Origin: Flavobacteriaceae bacterium
GTDB taxonomy: Bacteria > Bacteroidota > Bacteroidia > Flavobacteriales > Flavobacteriaceae
Direction of reading: 5' to 3'
NCBI GenBank assembly: GCA_947458575.1
Contig: CANHBE010000074.1
Location: 1 to 10,577, forward strand
DNA length: 10,577 nucleotides
Part shown: positions 1 to 7,606 of the stretch, piece after piece
Layout: every line of letters begins with the position of its first letter
How positions within the stretch are numbered: the stretch's first letter is position 1
The notes under the pieces: model-generated
The model's database searches: none
What the model was told of the DNA's origin: nothing
The model's input: only the letters and a program-made list of their open reading frames with translations
Translations under genes and position numbers: made by a program

Positions 1-1616
1 AAACTGTCGTTGATGACACCTAAATAGTTTTTCATTATTGTGGTTGCAATATCGTAATGCAATGTTTTTTGATAGTACTTCTTCGCGGGTTTCGAAGCGT
101 CGAATATCATAAAGGGAACATCAATTTGATAATGAGAAAAATTGCCGCCGTGTTGCCAATACCCTTTTTTATTGTCATTAAATTCTTGACCGTGGTCTGT
201 TGTAATCACAATAATTGTACTCTCCAATAAACCTTTATCAGTGAGCTGTTGCAAAACTTTACCTATCAAACTATCAATGTAATGCAGTGAGTTTTTGTAG
301 CGATTGATCAAAAGCACTGGATTGTAATCTTCATCTAGATCGAGATAGTTGACCACCGGTAAAGATGGTTTAAATGCTAAGGAATAATCTGCCGGATAGT
401 CAAATCCGTGCGCTGAATCATAAAAAAGGAATCCAAAGAAAGGTTGCTTTGGGTTTAAACTGTCTAAACCTTGCAGCCATAAATTATTGATTTCAAGATC
501 TCTTTCGGCAGGTTTGTCTCCTTTGCTATACAAGCGCAGGTTTGGTATTCCGGCAAAAACATTCCTGTTGAATGGCGGATTCTCCAGATTGGAACTACTC
601 AATATCTTGAACTGGTAATCTTGTTTTTGCAACTCTTTCGTTAAAACCGGCGCAATTTGCTGTCCGGTAAATACGTCATAATACGTTGCCGGTATGCCAT
701 ACATCATCGAAAAAATGCCTCCGGTTGTCATATTCGACCCGCTGAGATGATTTTCAAAAACTTGACATTTCTTTGAAAATTCGAAAATATTTGGGGTGAT
801 ATCTTGCGTCATAAAACCGTCACGCCATGTGTCGATGACGAGATAAAGTATATTCTTTTTGGTAGTTGGCGCTATTGATTTAATTGCATGCAAAGGATAG
901 TGAACACTATTTTCTGTCGACGCCACTTCCATCTGTTCGTTTCGCCGCATTTTTTCCAAATCTACTAGGCCGAGATCCATCATTAACTTGTCGGCAGTCA
1001 ATGGAAAAAAAACAGGAAAGACGTTTTTTATCTGTGTAACTGGTCGATAGTAATTTGCATCTGACCATGCGTAAATGAGATGCGTACAAAGTGTAAAAAC
1101 CAGAAAGCCAATCATCGTTGCTTTAACTTTCAATTCGTTTTTTTTAGTTAAAATCTTTCTTGATAGGTAGAAAAACAACAATTGAACAAGAACCAAAGTA
1201 ACAACAAACACCATGGACATGATTACATTCACCGCTGAGAATTGAAATATATCAGAAGATCGCTTACCAAAAACCAGTTTTAGTACAATAGGAGAGATGT
1301 GATATCTGAATTGTTCGAAAATTAAAGCGTCGAGTTTTACAACAAGAAGCAAAACTGTCGAAAGAAAAATGTTGACACCTTTTGCGATGTTTGCCGATTT
1401 ACTGAAATGTAAAGCTAGCAGACTGAGAAGCAGCGGCAAAATCCCAATGATGAAAAAATGACTGAAAGTAGTGATGATGAGATAGATCTTGATAAAAAAT
1501 CCATCTATATTTTCTAGGAAAGTGATATACTGAAGTGAAATTATAAATAAAAGTATCAGATTGAAAAGGAAAACCAAATAGAGTTGTTTGGTTGTTTGCA
1601 TTTTTTCTCGCTGCAT
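1..1616 (-). CDS. YejM/PbgA/LapC-like inner-membrane protein with DUF3413 and sulfatase-fold domains (C-terminus cut off)
   Basis: The frame is open from an ATG at 1616 to the window edge, giving 538 residues; E. coli YejM has 586, so roughly the last 50 are missing. An in-frame stop lies about 20 codons upstream, and a second ATG at 1601 is possible. Five hydrophobic segments (about 11-31, 42-70, 84-104, 128-152, 166-184) are followed by the stretch SDANYYRPVTQ (185-195) and FPLTADKLMMDLGL (204-217), which closely resemble YejM, and then by a periplasmic alkaline-phosphatase-superfamily domain. That domain shows VIDT (260-263), NMTTGG (295-300), YDSAHG (399-404) and TTDHG (472-476). In enterobacteria, YejM senses lipopolysaccharide and restrains LpxC degradation through LapB/FtsH; whether that role holds in Bacteroidota is unknown. 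Unlike what I recall of E. coli YejM, the metal-ligand and nucleophile positions look intact, so it may be an enzyme. The gene diverges from the Kdo-kinase-like gene. The family is confident, the role is inferred. Confidence 0.85.
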   Translation of the reverse strand, partial: MQREKMQTTKQLYLVFLFNLILLFIISLQYITFLENIDGFFIKIYLIITTFSHFFIIGILPLLLSLLALHFSKSANIAKGVNIFLSTVLLLVVKLDALIFEQFRYHISPIVLKLVFGKRSSDIFQFSAVNVIMSMVFVVTLVLVQLLFFYLSRKILTKKNELKVKATMIGFLVFTLCTHLIYAWSDANYYRPVTQIKNVFPVFFPLTADKLMMDLGLVDLEKMRRNEQMEVASTENSVHYPLHAIKSIAPTTKKNILYLVIDTWRDGFMTQDITPNIFEFSKKCQVFENHLSGSNMTTGGIFSMMYGIPATYYDVFTGQQIAPVLTKELQKQDYQFKILSSSNLENPPFNRNVFAGIPNLRLYSKGDKPAERDLEINNLWLQGLDSLNPKQPFFGFLFYDSAHGFDYPADYSLAFKPSLPVVNYLDLDEDYNPVLLINRYKNSLHYIDSLIGKVLQQLTDKGLLESTIIVITTDHGQEFNDNKKGYWQHGGNFSHYQIDVPFMIFDASKPAKKYYQKTLHYDIATTIMKNYLGVINDS

Positions 1617-1778
1617 CTTAATGGAATCAGTTTTATTTGAAAGGCAATTCTTAATGGAACAATGCTGCTTTCAACTCTTAAAAAGGTTGTACACAGGACA
1701 AAATATGTAAATCTTCTTCGTCTGAGCAAAACAGGCAGTAAAAATAATGAATTAATTGGATAAATATAATGCAATGCC

Positions 1779-1786
1779 TACTTTTG
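1779..1786 (+). promoter_or_regulatory. Candidate Bacteroidota-type promoter (-7 box) of the Kdo-kinase-like gene
   Basis: TACTTTTG at 1779-1786 fits the Bacteroidota -7 consensus TAnnTTTG exactly. A TTG at 1756-1758, 20 bases upstream, could serve as the -33 element. Transcription would start near 1792, leaving a leader of about 15 bases before the ATG at 1807. It lies in the 190-base gap between two divergent genes. I found no equally good promoter for the leftward gene there. Confidence 0.5.
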
Positions 1787-1806
1787 CTTTCTGATAAAAG
1801 TCCTCA

Positions 1807-2571
1807 ATGCTACTACAGATAAATCCGAAATACCTCAGTTTTCGATCAACTTTGGAGGATCAATTAGGTAATTTTGACAATTCGGGAATGCCGTTTGTTA
1901 ATGGTCAACGAAACAAGATCCGCTTGTTTGAATTGGGTTCGACAACAATCAATATCAAGTCATTCAAAATCCCAAACCTAATCAACCGTGTCGCTTATCG
2001 TTTTTTCAGAAAGTCTAAAGCAAGACGCTCTTTTGAATTTGCTAATAGATTGTTAGATAACGGTATTGCAACGCCTCATCCCATTGCTTTTGCAGAGGAA
2101 TTAACGCTATTTGGACTACGACGAAGTTATTATATTTGTGAGCATATTGATGTTGACTTGACTTTTCGTGAATTGGTAGAAGTTGAAAACTACCCGGATT
2201 ATGAAGTAATTTTGCAACAGTTTATTCGTTTTTGTTTCCAGCTTCACGAAAAAGGTATTGAATTTCTCGATCATTCTCCCGGCAACACTTTAATCAAGAA
2301 AGTAGGTGAGGGCGTTTACGAATTCTATCTAGTTGATTTGAACCGAATGAATTTCCACGCCAACATGGATTTTGAAAGCCGAATGAAGAATCTATCTCAT
2401 TTGACTCCTTTAAAATCGATGGTATCGCAGATGAGCAAAGAATATCATAAGCTTTATCCGACAGAATCAGAAAGCAAAATTTTTGATCGCATGTGGTTTT
2501 ATACCGATGGCTTTCAGAAAAAATTTCACAAGAAAATTCGTTTGAAGAAAAAATTAAAGTTTTGGAAATAA
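1807..2571 (+). CDS. Lipopolysaccharide (Kdo/InaA-type) kinase family protein
   Basis: This 254-residue protein has a small protein-kinase-like fold of the Kdo/InaA/WaaP group, which phosphorylates sugars of the lipopolysaccharide inner core with ATP on the cytoplasmic side of the inner membrane. Landmarks in order are INIKSFK (48-54, K51 the probable ATP lysine), a helix-C glutamate near E77, the catalytic loop LHEKGIEFLDHSPGNTLI (146-163, with D155 as base and N160 as metal ligand, spaced as in active kinases), and LVDLNRMNF (175-183), where D177 stands in for DFG. All key residues are present, so it should be active. The C-terminus is very basic (HKKIRLKKKLKFWK), perhaps for membrane contact. 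The ATG start fits the family's N-terminus. Neighbouring glycosyltransferase and YejM-like genes support a lipopolysaccharide substrate, but whether it is Kdo or another sugar cannot be read from sequence. It ends one base from the stop of the convergent glycosyltransferase gene. Confidence 0.85.
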   Translation: MLLQINPKYLSFRSTLEDQLGNFDNSGMPFVNGQRNKIRLFELGSTTINIKSFKIPNLINRVAYRFFRKSKARRSFEFANRLLDNGIATPHPIAFAEELTLFGLRRSYYICEHIDVDLTFRELVEVENYPDYEVILQQFIRFCFQLHEKGIEFLDHSPGNTLIKKVGEGVYEFYLVDLNRMNFHANMDFESRMKNLSHLTPLKSMVSQMSKEYHKLYPTESESKIFDRMWFYTDGFQKKFHKKIRLKKKLKFWK

Positions 2572-2572
2572 A

Positions 2573-4429
2573 CTACTTCCGTCTATTCATTATTTCCAGT
2601 TCACGATAACGGACATATACGCTGAGCGCATTCAGGTAACAAATAGTCAGACCTTTTTTACCGTCAAGAAAGCCCAATCTCACAATAAATTGATAGAGGA
2701 ATTTATAGGCCGGATGGAGATAAAAGTGGTAAAAATTAGGTCGAATGCCTTTTGCATATTCTTCTTTGGCTTTCAATTTGCCATAGCTAACCATCTTGCT
2801 TTTATACGATTCGTAATCCGTGTATGAAAAGTGAATCAGTTTATGTTTCAATTTCCCGACTTTGCCATTTACTTTGAGTTTTTCGTGTACCAATCGTTCC
2901 GTTACATATTCAGCTTTGTCTTTTTTGAATAGTCGAAAGATCTTATCTGTCTGCCAACCACTAAAATTAATTTTTGTGTTTTCAAACATGAAAATTCTGT
3001 AAAATAGATAGGCTGATGCTGTTTCCGGTTGTTGAATGGTCTCAATAACTTCTTCTTTAAGTTCATCGGTAAATCGCTCATCGGCATCGATAAATAAAAT
3101 CCACGGATTCTTCGCACAGGTAATGGCAAAATTTCGTTGCGAACTATAGTCAACAAATGTATGTTGCACCAGTTTGGCTTTCGGAAATGCATTGACTAAC
3201 GCAACTGTATTGTCAGTGCTGTAGGAGTCAACAACCACAATCTCATCGGCAAAATCAATATCGTAAAGGACTTCTTCTATATGCTTTTCTTCGTTAAAAG
3301 TAATAATTAAGGCACTTAGCGGGAGGCGAATTGGACTAATTGACAATGCACTTATCTCGGAATTGTTGCTTAAATTATGATCTAAAAACTGGTCCAATTG
3401 TTTGAGGAACAGCTCAGGTACAAATTTTTGATACAATCGCGGTGTTTCATCTTTGAGAGATCTTTCATTTAATCGCTCAAAAGGCTTAGGCAAGAAATCT
3501 TTGAGATGCACTGAAACCTGAGTAATACCATCTTCAAATGTTGACCAGATCTTCTTTTCTATCCACGGTGAAAAAATGATAAAAGCCGGTTTATTCAGTG
3601 ATTTAGCAAGATTGATGGCACCTCCGTCGTTTCCAATAATCATATCGCAGCCATTCATAATGGCAATAAATGCACGCAGATTATCTCCTAGCAAATCAAA
3701 GTAAATTTTCTGTTTTGTTGTTTCGCTGCATTTGTCATAAACCATCTTAGCCTGCTCAATTTGCTTGGGAAAATAATTGAACAAAATATTGACGTCATAA
3801 TGTTCTCCAATATGATTGACAAGCTGCGCCATGTAGTCTAGTGGGTATGTCTTTGACTCGTCGCTGCCAATCAGACTGATCATTATGGTCTTTCGATTTT
3901 CCTTAACACCATTTGTTTTGAAGAGCGTTTCTGCTAATCTTGTTTCATTCTCAGTCAAATATAGCTTCGGATAAGGATCAACTTCAATTGGTAATTGCAG
4001 CGGTTTCAACAGGGAAAGTCGACGCTCTATCGCTAATCCAAGATTTGTTCGTGGAAAGGAGAGAAAAGGAATATTGTCCGTGTACAAGAAATTTCTCCCG
4101 GGTTTCTTGTAGGAAATTCTCCTTTTTGCCCCGCTGAGTAAAACAATAATCCAACTTTCCAATTTTGAGTAGGCATCGATTATGATGTCGTACTTTTCTT
4201 TCCTGATTTGCAAAGCTAGTTTTATCAATTCAATACTGCTGCTGCGATGCTTATTTTCAAACATTACAATGTTGTCAATATTCGGATTTCCGTCTAGCAC
4301 AGAGGTGGTAGATTCATATACTAAATAATCAATTCTCGCCTGCGGGTATGCCTTTTTCAGATTGTTGCACAAGATGGAACTGAGTAGAACGTCACCAATC
4401 ATCTTCTGTTGAATTACCAAAATTTTCAT
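2573..4429 (-). CDS. Fused glycosyltransferase: N-terminal GT9 (heptosyltransferase-like) and C-terminal GT2 (WaaE/LgtF-like)
   Basis: One 618-residue frame holds two enzymes. Residues 1 to about 350 are a GT9 (GT-B fold) heptosyltransferase-like domain, with QQKMIGDVLLSS (7-18) at the N-terminus and IGNDGGAINLAKSLNKPA (265-282) as the nucleotide-sugar-binding segment. After a short serine- and asparagine-rich linker (about 351-368) comes a GT2 (GT-A fold) domain with LIITFNEEKHIEEVL (374-388), VVVDSYSTDNT (398-408), and the metal-binding IDADER (447-452). Its C-terminal part resembles the WaaE/LgtF group of lipopolysaccharide-core glucosyltransferases. Both families normally occur as separate cytoplasmic proteins that extend the core oligosaccharide on lipid A, so this protein probably adds two successive core sugars; donors and linkages are not predictable. 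It starts 8 bases after the LtaS-like gene and is probably the last gene of the dapD run. No frame break is visible, so the fusion looks genuine. Domain calls are strong, the substrate is inference. Confidence 0.9.
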   Translation of the reverse strand: MKILVIQQKMIGDVLLSSILCNNLKKAYPQARIDYLVYESTTSVLDGNPNIDNIVMFENKHRSSSIELIKLALQIRKEKYDIIIDAYSKLESWIIVLLSGAKRRISYKKPGRNFLYTDNIPFLSFPRTNLGLAIERRLSLLKPLQLPIEVDPYPKLYLTENETRLAETLFKTNGVKENRKTIMISLIGSDESKTYPLDYMAQLVNHIGEHYDVNILFNYFPKQIEQAKMVYDKCSETTKQKIYFDLLGDNLRAFIAIMNGCDMIIGNDGGAINLAKSLNKPAFIIFSPWIEKKIWSTFEDGITQVSVHLKDFLPKPFERLNERSLKDETPRLYQKFVPELFLKQLDQFLDHNLSNNSEISALSISPIRLPLSALIITFNEEKHIEEVLYDIDFADEIVVVDSYSTDNTVALVNAFPKAKLVQHTFVDYSSQRNFAITCAKNPWILFIDADERFTDELKEEVIETIQQPETASAYLFYRIFMFENTKINFSGWQTDKIFRLFKKDKAEYVTERLVHEKLKVNGKVGKLKHKLIHFSYTDYESYKSKMVSYGKLKAKEEYAKGIRPNFYHFYLHPAYKFLYQFIVRLGFLDGKKGLTICYLNALSVYVRYRELEIMNRRK

Positions 4430-4437
4430 AACATTTT

Positions 4438-6306
4438 TTATTTTATGGTCAATTCATCTCTGATTTGTCTGCCTTTGAATGACTGTATATACGCCTTGAT
4501 AAAGCGCTCCATCTTAGCCAGTTGTGTCTTATTCTCTTTTATCAAATTAACTTTCAAGTATGGATCCCGTTTGAAATTGTACAAGCCAATCGCTTTCTGA
4601 CCATCAAATGCCAGATAAAAGTCATCATCAATATAATTGTAAACATTGTCTAAATAATTGACCACATAATTTCTGTCTGATCTGAACGACTTGCCGAAGG
4701 TCACTACTTGGTCCTTGATGCTAAGGTAATCTATTAAGCTTGGAAGAATATCGATTTGCTGAAAGTTCTTTTTATCAACGCCTTTGAAATTGGGGTTTGA
4801 AGGGTCGAAAAACAAAATTGGTATCATAAATTTTCCGACATTCGTTTTATAGATTCCTTTGCCGTAAGCCGAAGTGTGATCTGCACTCAAAACAAAGAGC
4901 GTATTTCCATACCAATCCTGCGTTTTTGCTTTTTCAAAGAATTTTCGCAAGGCATAGTCGGTATATCCGATACTTTCATGAATGACGGTGGTTCCCTTCA
5001 GAAATTTACCCTTGTATCGCGCAGGAATCTTAAAAGGTTGATGAGAGGTAAGTGTAAAGATGGTCGAAAAAAATGGCTCTTGAAAAGTGCCTAATTTATC
5101 GCAGAAAAACTGGAAAAACTCCTCATCATAAACACCCCATTGACCATCGAAATCCGTATCTGTCGGATACTGATCTTTTCCGTAGTAGTCTTCAAAACCT
5201 GCAACTTTACAGTATTTGTCAAAATTCTGACTACCATTGAAAGCACCATGGAAAAAACTAGTCTTATAGCCTTGTTTTCTAAAAATTTTCGGAAGTCCAT
5301 AAACCTTATTCAGTGCATACTCCGATGAAATTAAGGAGTTGTTCATTAAACTTGGAATACTGGACATGATGCTCGGAACAGCGTCTATCGATACTTTTCC
5401 GTTAGCAAATCCATTTTTGAAATAATATGATTTTTTGATCAAGGAATCAAAAAAAGGCGTATATCCTTTCCGCAAGTTTTCATCGCCAAAACTCTCTAAA
5501 ATGATGATAACAACATTCTTTTTCAAAGGAGAAGTCTCTGGAGTATTTCTGAATTCAGGGTTAAAAATGTTGTCTAACTCGTTTTTGCTGTAAAACTTTG
5601 GTTCGACCAAAGTTTCTTTTCCACCAATCGATTTCAAGATGCAAAAAGGCGTATTCAAAACCAAAGCAGAGCTACTGATATTCGAATATTCAATGGCATC
5701 CACAATCCTAATTGGCTTTGCTTTCAAACCGCCGCGAGCCATAATTACGAAAACAGCCAAGACTCCAAAAAACAAAATTGATTGTTTGAAAATTGTCAGC
5801 TTCGTGCGATTTTCTTTACGAATACTCACGACATCCTTTGGCATCAATTTCCAAAATAAAATCGCCACAAGAATTACCAAAGTGGGGATGTACCAAAATT
5901 GTATTAGAAACGATGGTAAAAGTCCAGCAATTTCATGTTCCATACCGCGAGCGGTAATAAGATTGTAGGAACTTCTTCTACCAGTGAACTTATAGTACTC
6001 AATATCAACGAAGTTTGTTGTGATAACAACTAAATTTACGGTATAAAAAAGAATTCTGATAACCTTTTGGTAGCTTGGAGCATAAATGAATCTGAATGGC
6101 ATCAAAAATAAAAGGACAAAAATCAGATTTACAAAACCTATAGCCGAGAGGTCGTATACTAATCCACCAAAAAACAACTTCGCATTGATATTGAAAAAGG
6201 ACGATCGATTAAAAAACAGGAAAAATAGTCGTGCAAGTTGATAAAGGGCAACAACAACAAGTATCCGTTTCCCGAAAATTTTGATTATTTGATAGTAATT
6301 GGTCAT
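4438..6306 (-). CDS. LTA-synthase-family membrane sulfatase-fold protein (probable phosphoglycerol or phosphoethanolamine transferase)
   Basis: This 622-residue protein is built like LtaS and OpgB: five N-terminal membrane segments (about 12-31, 44-70, 83-100, 134-153, 172-190), then an alkaline-phosphatase-superfamily domain from about 263 facing the periplasm. Active-site landmarks are VVIIILESFGD (265-275, E271 a metal ligand), FANGKVSIDAVPS (300-312) in the nucleophile position, FTLTSHQPF (417-425), and LSADHTSAYGKG (473-484, D476 and H477 metal ligands). These positions closely match Staphylococcus LtaS (E255, T300, D475, H476), but the nucleophile would be serine S306, next to a valine, instead of threonine. 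Relatives move glycerol phosphate or phosphoethanolamine from phospholipids onto lipoteichoic acid, periplasmic glucans or lipid A/core sugars. A Gram-negative without teichoic acid would use it on another glycan; the adjoining GT9-GT2 gene, 8 bases downstream, points to lipopolysaccharide. The substrate is inferred. Confidence 0.88.
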   Translation of the reverse strand: MTNYYQIIKIFGKRILVVVALYQLARLFFLFFNRSSFFNINAKLFFGGLVYDLSAIGFVNLIFVLLFLMPFRFIYAPSYQKVIRILFYTVNLVVITTNFVDIEYYKFTGRRSSYNLITARGMEHEIAGLLPSFLIQFWYIPTLVILVAILFWKLMPKDVVSIRKENRTKLTIFKQSILFFGVLAVFVIMARGGLKAKPIRIVDAIEYSNISSSALVLNTPFCILKSIGGKETLVEPKFYSKNELDNIFNPEFRNTPETSPLKKNVVIIILESFGDENLRKGYTPFFDSLIKKSYYFKNGFANGKVSIDAVPSIMSSIPSLMNNSLISSEYALNKVYGLPKIFRKQGYKTSFFHGAFNGSQNFDKYCKVAGFEDYYGKDQYPTDTDFDGQWGVYDEEFFQFFCDKLGTFQEPFFSTIFTLTSHQPFKIPARYKGKFLKGTTVIHESIGYTDYALRKFFEKAKTQDWYGNTLFVLSADHTSAYGKGIYKTNVGKFMIPILFFDPSNPNFKGVDKKNFQQIDILPSLIDYLSIKDQVVTFGKSFRSDRNYVVNYLDNVYNYIDDDFYLAFDGQKAIGLYNFKRDPYLKVNLIKENKTQLAKMERFIKAYIQSFKGRQIRDELTIK

Positions 6307-6327
6307 GCCCTTGAAAAATTATTCTGC

Positions 6328-7143
6328 TTACACTGCAACATCATATTCTCTCAGGGCATCGTTTAGAGAAGTTTTTAAATCGGTGGATGGCTTCCTCTTT
6401 CCAATTATCAGTGCACAAGGCACCTGAAATTCTCCGGCAGGAAATTTTTTGGAATAACTTCCGGGTATCACTACAGAGCGAGCTGGCACGTAACCTTTCA
6501 TTTCAATTGGTTCTGCTCCGGTGACATCAATAATCTTTGTGGAAGCGGTTAAGCAGACATTTGCTCCTAGTACAGCTTCTTTTTCAACACGAACGCCTTC
6601 AACTACGATACATCTCGAGCCGATAAATGCGCCATCTTCGATGATTACGGGAGATGCTTGAAGTGGTTCTAAAACACCACCGATTCCAACTCCGCCTGAT
6701 AAATGAACATGTTTACCTATTTGTGCACAACTTCCGACAGTAGCCCAAGTGTCGACCATCGTACCTTCGTCTACGTAAGCGCCAATATTGACATAACTCG
6801 GCATGAGGATTACTCCTTTAGAAATGTACGCTCCATGTCGAGCAACGGCATGTGGCACAACACGAATCCCTTTTTCAGCATAGCCTCTCTTGAGTGGAAT
6901 CTTGTCGTGGTATTCAAAAATACCCACCTCGTAAGTTTCCATTTTTTGGATTGGGAAATATAAAACTACTGCTTTCTTGACCCATTCATTGACTTTCCAA
7001 CCGTTTTCGGACGGCTCTGCTACTCGCAAAGTGCCTGCGTCTAATAGATTGATAACTTCTCGAATGGCGTTTGTGGTATTGGAATCATTTAGCAATTCAC
7101 GGTTTTCCCATGCTGTTTCAATGATATTTTGGAGTGAACTCAT
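6328..7143 (-). CDS. dapD: 2,3,4,5-tetrahydropyridine-2,6-dicarboxylate N-succinyltransferase
   Basis: DapD transfers succinyl from succinyl-CoA to tetrahydrodipicolinate in the succinylase branch of diaminopimelate and lysine synthesis; it is cytosolic and trimeric. The 271 residues match the family's usual length (E. coli 274). After a helical N-terminal domain (about 1-100) comes the left-handed beta-helix of hexapeptide repeats: the segments GVILMPSYVNIGAYVDEGTM (about 111-130) and VDTWATVGSCAQIGKHVHLS (about 131-150), then GGVLEP and the family-typical ANVCLTASTKIIDVT. The C-terminal FPAGEFQVPCALIIGKRK is also characteristic. The product feeds peptidoglycan cross-linking and lysine. It heads a same-strand run with the LtaS-like gene 21 bases downstream, so envelope genes may share its transcript. 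Identification is firm. Confidence 0.97.
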   Translation of the reverse strand: MSSLQNIIETAWENRELLNDSNTTNAIREVINLLDAGTLRVAEPSENGWKVNEWVKKAVVLYFPIQKMETYEVGIFEYHDKIPLKRGYAEKGIRVVPHAVARHGAYISKGVILMPSYVNIGAYVDEGTMVDTWATVGSCAQIGKHVHLSGGVGIGGVLEPLQASPVIIEDGAFIGSRCIVVEGVRVEKEAVLGANVCLTASTKIIDVTGAEPIEMKGYVPARSVVIPGSYSKKFPAGEFQVPCALIIGKRKPSTDLKTSLNDALREYDVAV

Positions 7144-7159
7144 AGTTGAAGAATTTTGG

Positions 7160-7167
7160 CAAATATA
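7160..7167 (-). promoter_or_regulatory. Candidate promoter (-7 box) for dapD and the genes after it
   Basis: Read leftwards, TATATTTG at 7167-7160 fits the Bacteroidota -7 consensus TAnnTTTG exactly. Transcription would start near 7153, about 10 bases before the dapD ATG at 7143. No convincing TTG -33 element stands at the usual distance, which lowers confidence. The box lies in the 76-base gap between dapD and the exported-protein gene and suggests dapD does not depend on that upstream gene. Confidence 0.42.
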
Positions 7168-7219
7168 GGATGTATTTTAAAATCGTTTACCTCATTCTTT
7201 CATTAAGTTCGAAAGAAAA

Positions 7220-7606
7220 TTAGTCCATATCGGCCAATTGTATCAAACCTTTAGCCGGCTTAAAATTGATCAGAAATCGCTTCGTTTTTGAATACAGGTA
7301 CATTTTTACATCGTCGATGAGCATTACCGTAATCGGATTTGCTTTATCGTCTTTGCAGAGATATATGACTCCTTTGTCCGGCAAATTAGTTTTGGAAACG
7401 ATAGTCAGTTGATAACTTCGATCAATATTAAGACTGATCTTATCGGATGTAAATTCAACAATTTGGTCAGATAGCAATTCTGTTTTTCCCCATTCTTGAA
7501 AATCATTTCTGGATTGAACCTGATCAAAAGAAAAAACCTTGTGTTGCCCTACGGTGCAGAGTGGAAGCATCGCGAAGACCAGATATAAAAGGCGGTTTAA
7601 AGACAT
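7220..7606 (-). CDS. Small predicted exported protein of unknown function
   Basis: I do not recognise this 128-residue protein. Its N-terminus looks like a Sec signal peptide: a basic start (MSLNR), a hydrophobic core (LLYLVFAMLPL), and a likely signal peptidase I cut near TVGQ/HK (about residue 21), so the mature protein has about 107 residues. The LPLC stretch is not a good lipobox because leucine precedes the cysteine. The mature part alternates short predicted beta strands (for example QIVEFTSDKISLNID, SYQLTIVSK, GVIYLCKD, PITVMLIDDVKMYLYSK), which suggests a small beta-rich periplasmic or surface protein. It has no catalytic motif that I can see. It lies 76 bases upstream of dapD on the same strand and diverges from the RuvX-like gene. 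That it is a real gene is likely, from the clean signal peptide and start. Confidence 0.72.
   Translation of the reverse strand: MSLNRLLYLVFAMLPLCTVGQHKVFSFDQVQSRNDFQEWGKTELLSDQIVEFTSDKISLNIDRSYQLTIVSKTNLPDKGVIYLCKDDKANPITVMLIDDVKMYLYSKTKRFLINFKPAKGLIQLADMD

Noticed and set aside
907..1089. A short leftward frame inside the YejM-like gene that encodes a sequence similar in place to a separate gene
   Set aside because: It is an alternate frame of the real gene, whose own frame gives the conserved linker and periplasmic domain without interruption.
1556..1774. A 72-codon leftward frame overlapping the start of the YejM-like gene
   Set aside because: It has no recognisable features, overlaps the better-supported gene start, and reads as chance hydrophobic translation of AT-rich intergenic DNA.
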